DNA from: Paludibacter propionicigenes
Lineage (GTDB): Bacteria; Bacteroidota; Bacteroidia; Bacteroidales; JAIFNL01
Reading direction: 5' to 3'
DNA length: 38,586 nucleotides
Assembly: GCA_020721325.1 (NCBI GenBank)
Contig: DYNA01000003.1
Coordinates: 1 to 38,586, forward strand
In this document: in pieces, positions 37,618-38,586 of the stretch
Layout: each line of letters begins with the position of its first letter
Position numbering within the stretch: position 1 is the stretch's first letter
Notes under the pieces: generated by a model
Database searches by the model: none
The model's input: the letters and a program-made list of their open reading frames with translations, nothing else
What the model was told of the DNA's origin: nothing
Made by a program: the position numbers and the translations under genes

Positions 37618-38586
37618 ATGACAAAAAATGTTTTAATAATTTTCTTTTTTAGTATCATTTTATCGTGCGATATGCAAACCACTGATAATCAGATTAAACA
37701 GTACACTATCGAGCAATTTATGAATAGTGTAAATATTTTTGGAAGCTCATTCAATACCGATGAAACTAAAATTTTGATATCGAGTAATAAATCCGGTATT
37801 TATAATGCGTTTGAGATTGATTTAAAAGCAAAAATTCAAACTCAATTAACGCATTCCAAAGTGCAAGCTACTTATGCTATCAGCTATTTTCCTAACGACC
37901 AGAGGATTTTGTTAAAAGCTGATAATCAAGGAAATGAAATATTTCATTTGCTCCTACGCGCAACCGATGGCAAAATAACCGATTTAACTCCCGATTCTAC
38001 CGAAAGAGCCGAATTTAAAGACTGGAGCAGAGACGGGAAAAGTTTTTATTATACATCGACTAAACGAAATCCGCAATTTCAAGATGTTTACAAAATGGAC
38101 GTAACTAACTTTAAATCAGAGCTTATCTTTGAGAATAACGAAGGTTTAGAATTGGGAGCCATTTCTCCGACTGGAAAATATTTAGCTTTTTTAAAAATTA
38201 TTACTAACGACAATATTGATATATATCTTTATAATACTGATAATAAAGAACTTACATTAATTACTAACGAAGAGGGTGAGGTAAAAAATATTCCCTCTCA
38301 GTTTAGCTTAAATGAAAAGAACTTGTTCTTTTTAACCGATGAAAATTGCGAGTTTACTTATTTGAAAAAGTATAGTATTGAAAATAAGGAAGTGAGTGAA
38401 GTTTATAAAGAAAATTGGGATTTAATGTATGCCTATTATTCTTATAATGAAAAATATTTTATCGTCGGAATTAATAAAGAGGCTAAAACTGTTATTAAAG
38501 TATTTGATAATCAAACAAATAAGGAAATTATGTTTCCTAAATTCAGTTCCGGAAATATTACCTCGGTGAACGTTTCTAAATCGGAA
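37618..38586 (+). CDS. Partial: TolB/PD40-type beta-propeller lipoprotein, possibly the N-terminal part of an S9-like peptidase (runs off the window)
   Basis: Open for 323 codons to the window end; MTKNVLIIFFFSIILSCDMQ lipobox; propeller repeats such as IFGSSFNTDETKILISSNKSGIYNAFEIDL, AEFKDWSRDGKSFYYTSTKRNPQFQDVYKMDV, LGAISPTGKYLAFLKI. Missing from the ORF track because there is no stop. Confidence 0.75.
   Translation, partial: MTKNVLIIFFFSIILSCDMQTTDNQIKQYTIEQFMNSVNIFGSSFNTDETKILISSNKSGIYNAFEIDLKAKIQTQLTHSKVQATYAISYFPNDQRILLKADNQGNEIFHLLLRATDGKITDLTPDSTERAEFKDWSRDGKSFYYTSTKRNPQFQDVYKMDVTNFKSELIFENNEGLELGAISPTGKYLAFLKIITNDNIDIYLYNTDNKELTLITNEEGEVKNIPSQFSLNEKNLFFLTDENCEFTYLKKYSIENKEVSEVYKENWDLMYAYYSYNEKYFIVGINKEAKTVIKVFDNQTNKEIMFPKFSSGNITSVNVSKSE

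Overview
This is an AT-rich window that looks like a Bacteroidota chromosome. The grounds are UpxY-type NusG, the TTTG-N19-TAnnTTTG promoter pattern, SiaB/SiaC and a LETM1-related protein, and codon/AT bias. It carries about 28 credible genes in four blocks. (1) 1-6.5 kb, minus strand: a surface-polysaccharide operon (wza-like, wzc-like BY-kinase with a (YG)10 tail, capE-like dehydratase, UpxY/NusG-like antiterminator, capG/fnlC-type 2-epimerase). (2) 6.5-22 kb: mostly housekeeping genes (MarC, exo/endonuclease-phosphatase lipoprotein, HEPN-UspA fusion, nucleotidyltransferase, GH31, NhaC, leuA-leuC-leuD, UspA). (3) 22.3-25.9 kb, plus strand: a SiaABC-like partner-switching cluster (TPR-PAS-PP2C phosphatase, SiaB, SiaC, BFD-like [2Fe-2S] protein). 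(4) 26-37.4 kb: a dense accessory signalling region. It holds a three-gene minus-strand operon encoding a 995-aa nucleoside-deoxyribosyltransferase-like/TIR/TIR/TIR/TM/TPR protein, a signal-peptide LRR protein and a TerB/LETM1-related protein. Next to it are an exported WD40-caspase (metacaspase-like) gene and a racemase plus Ser/Thr kinase-propeller pair. The most interesting candidate is the TIRx3-TM + secreted LRR + TerB/LETM1 operon, which looks like a split LRR/TM/TIR receptor. No rRNA, tRNA, CRISPR or transposon was recognised. All family calls come from reading the translations by eye; no searches were run.
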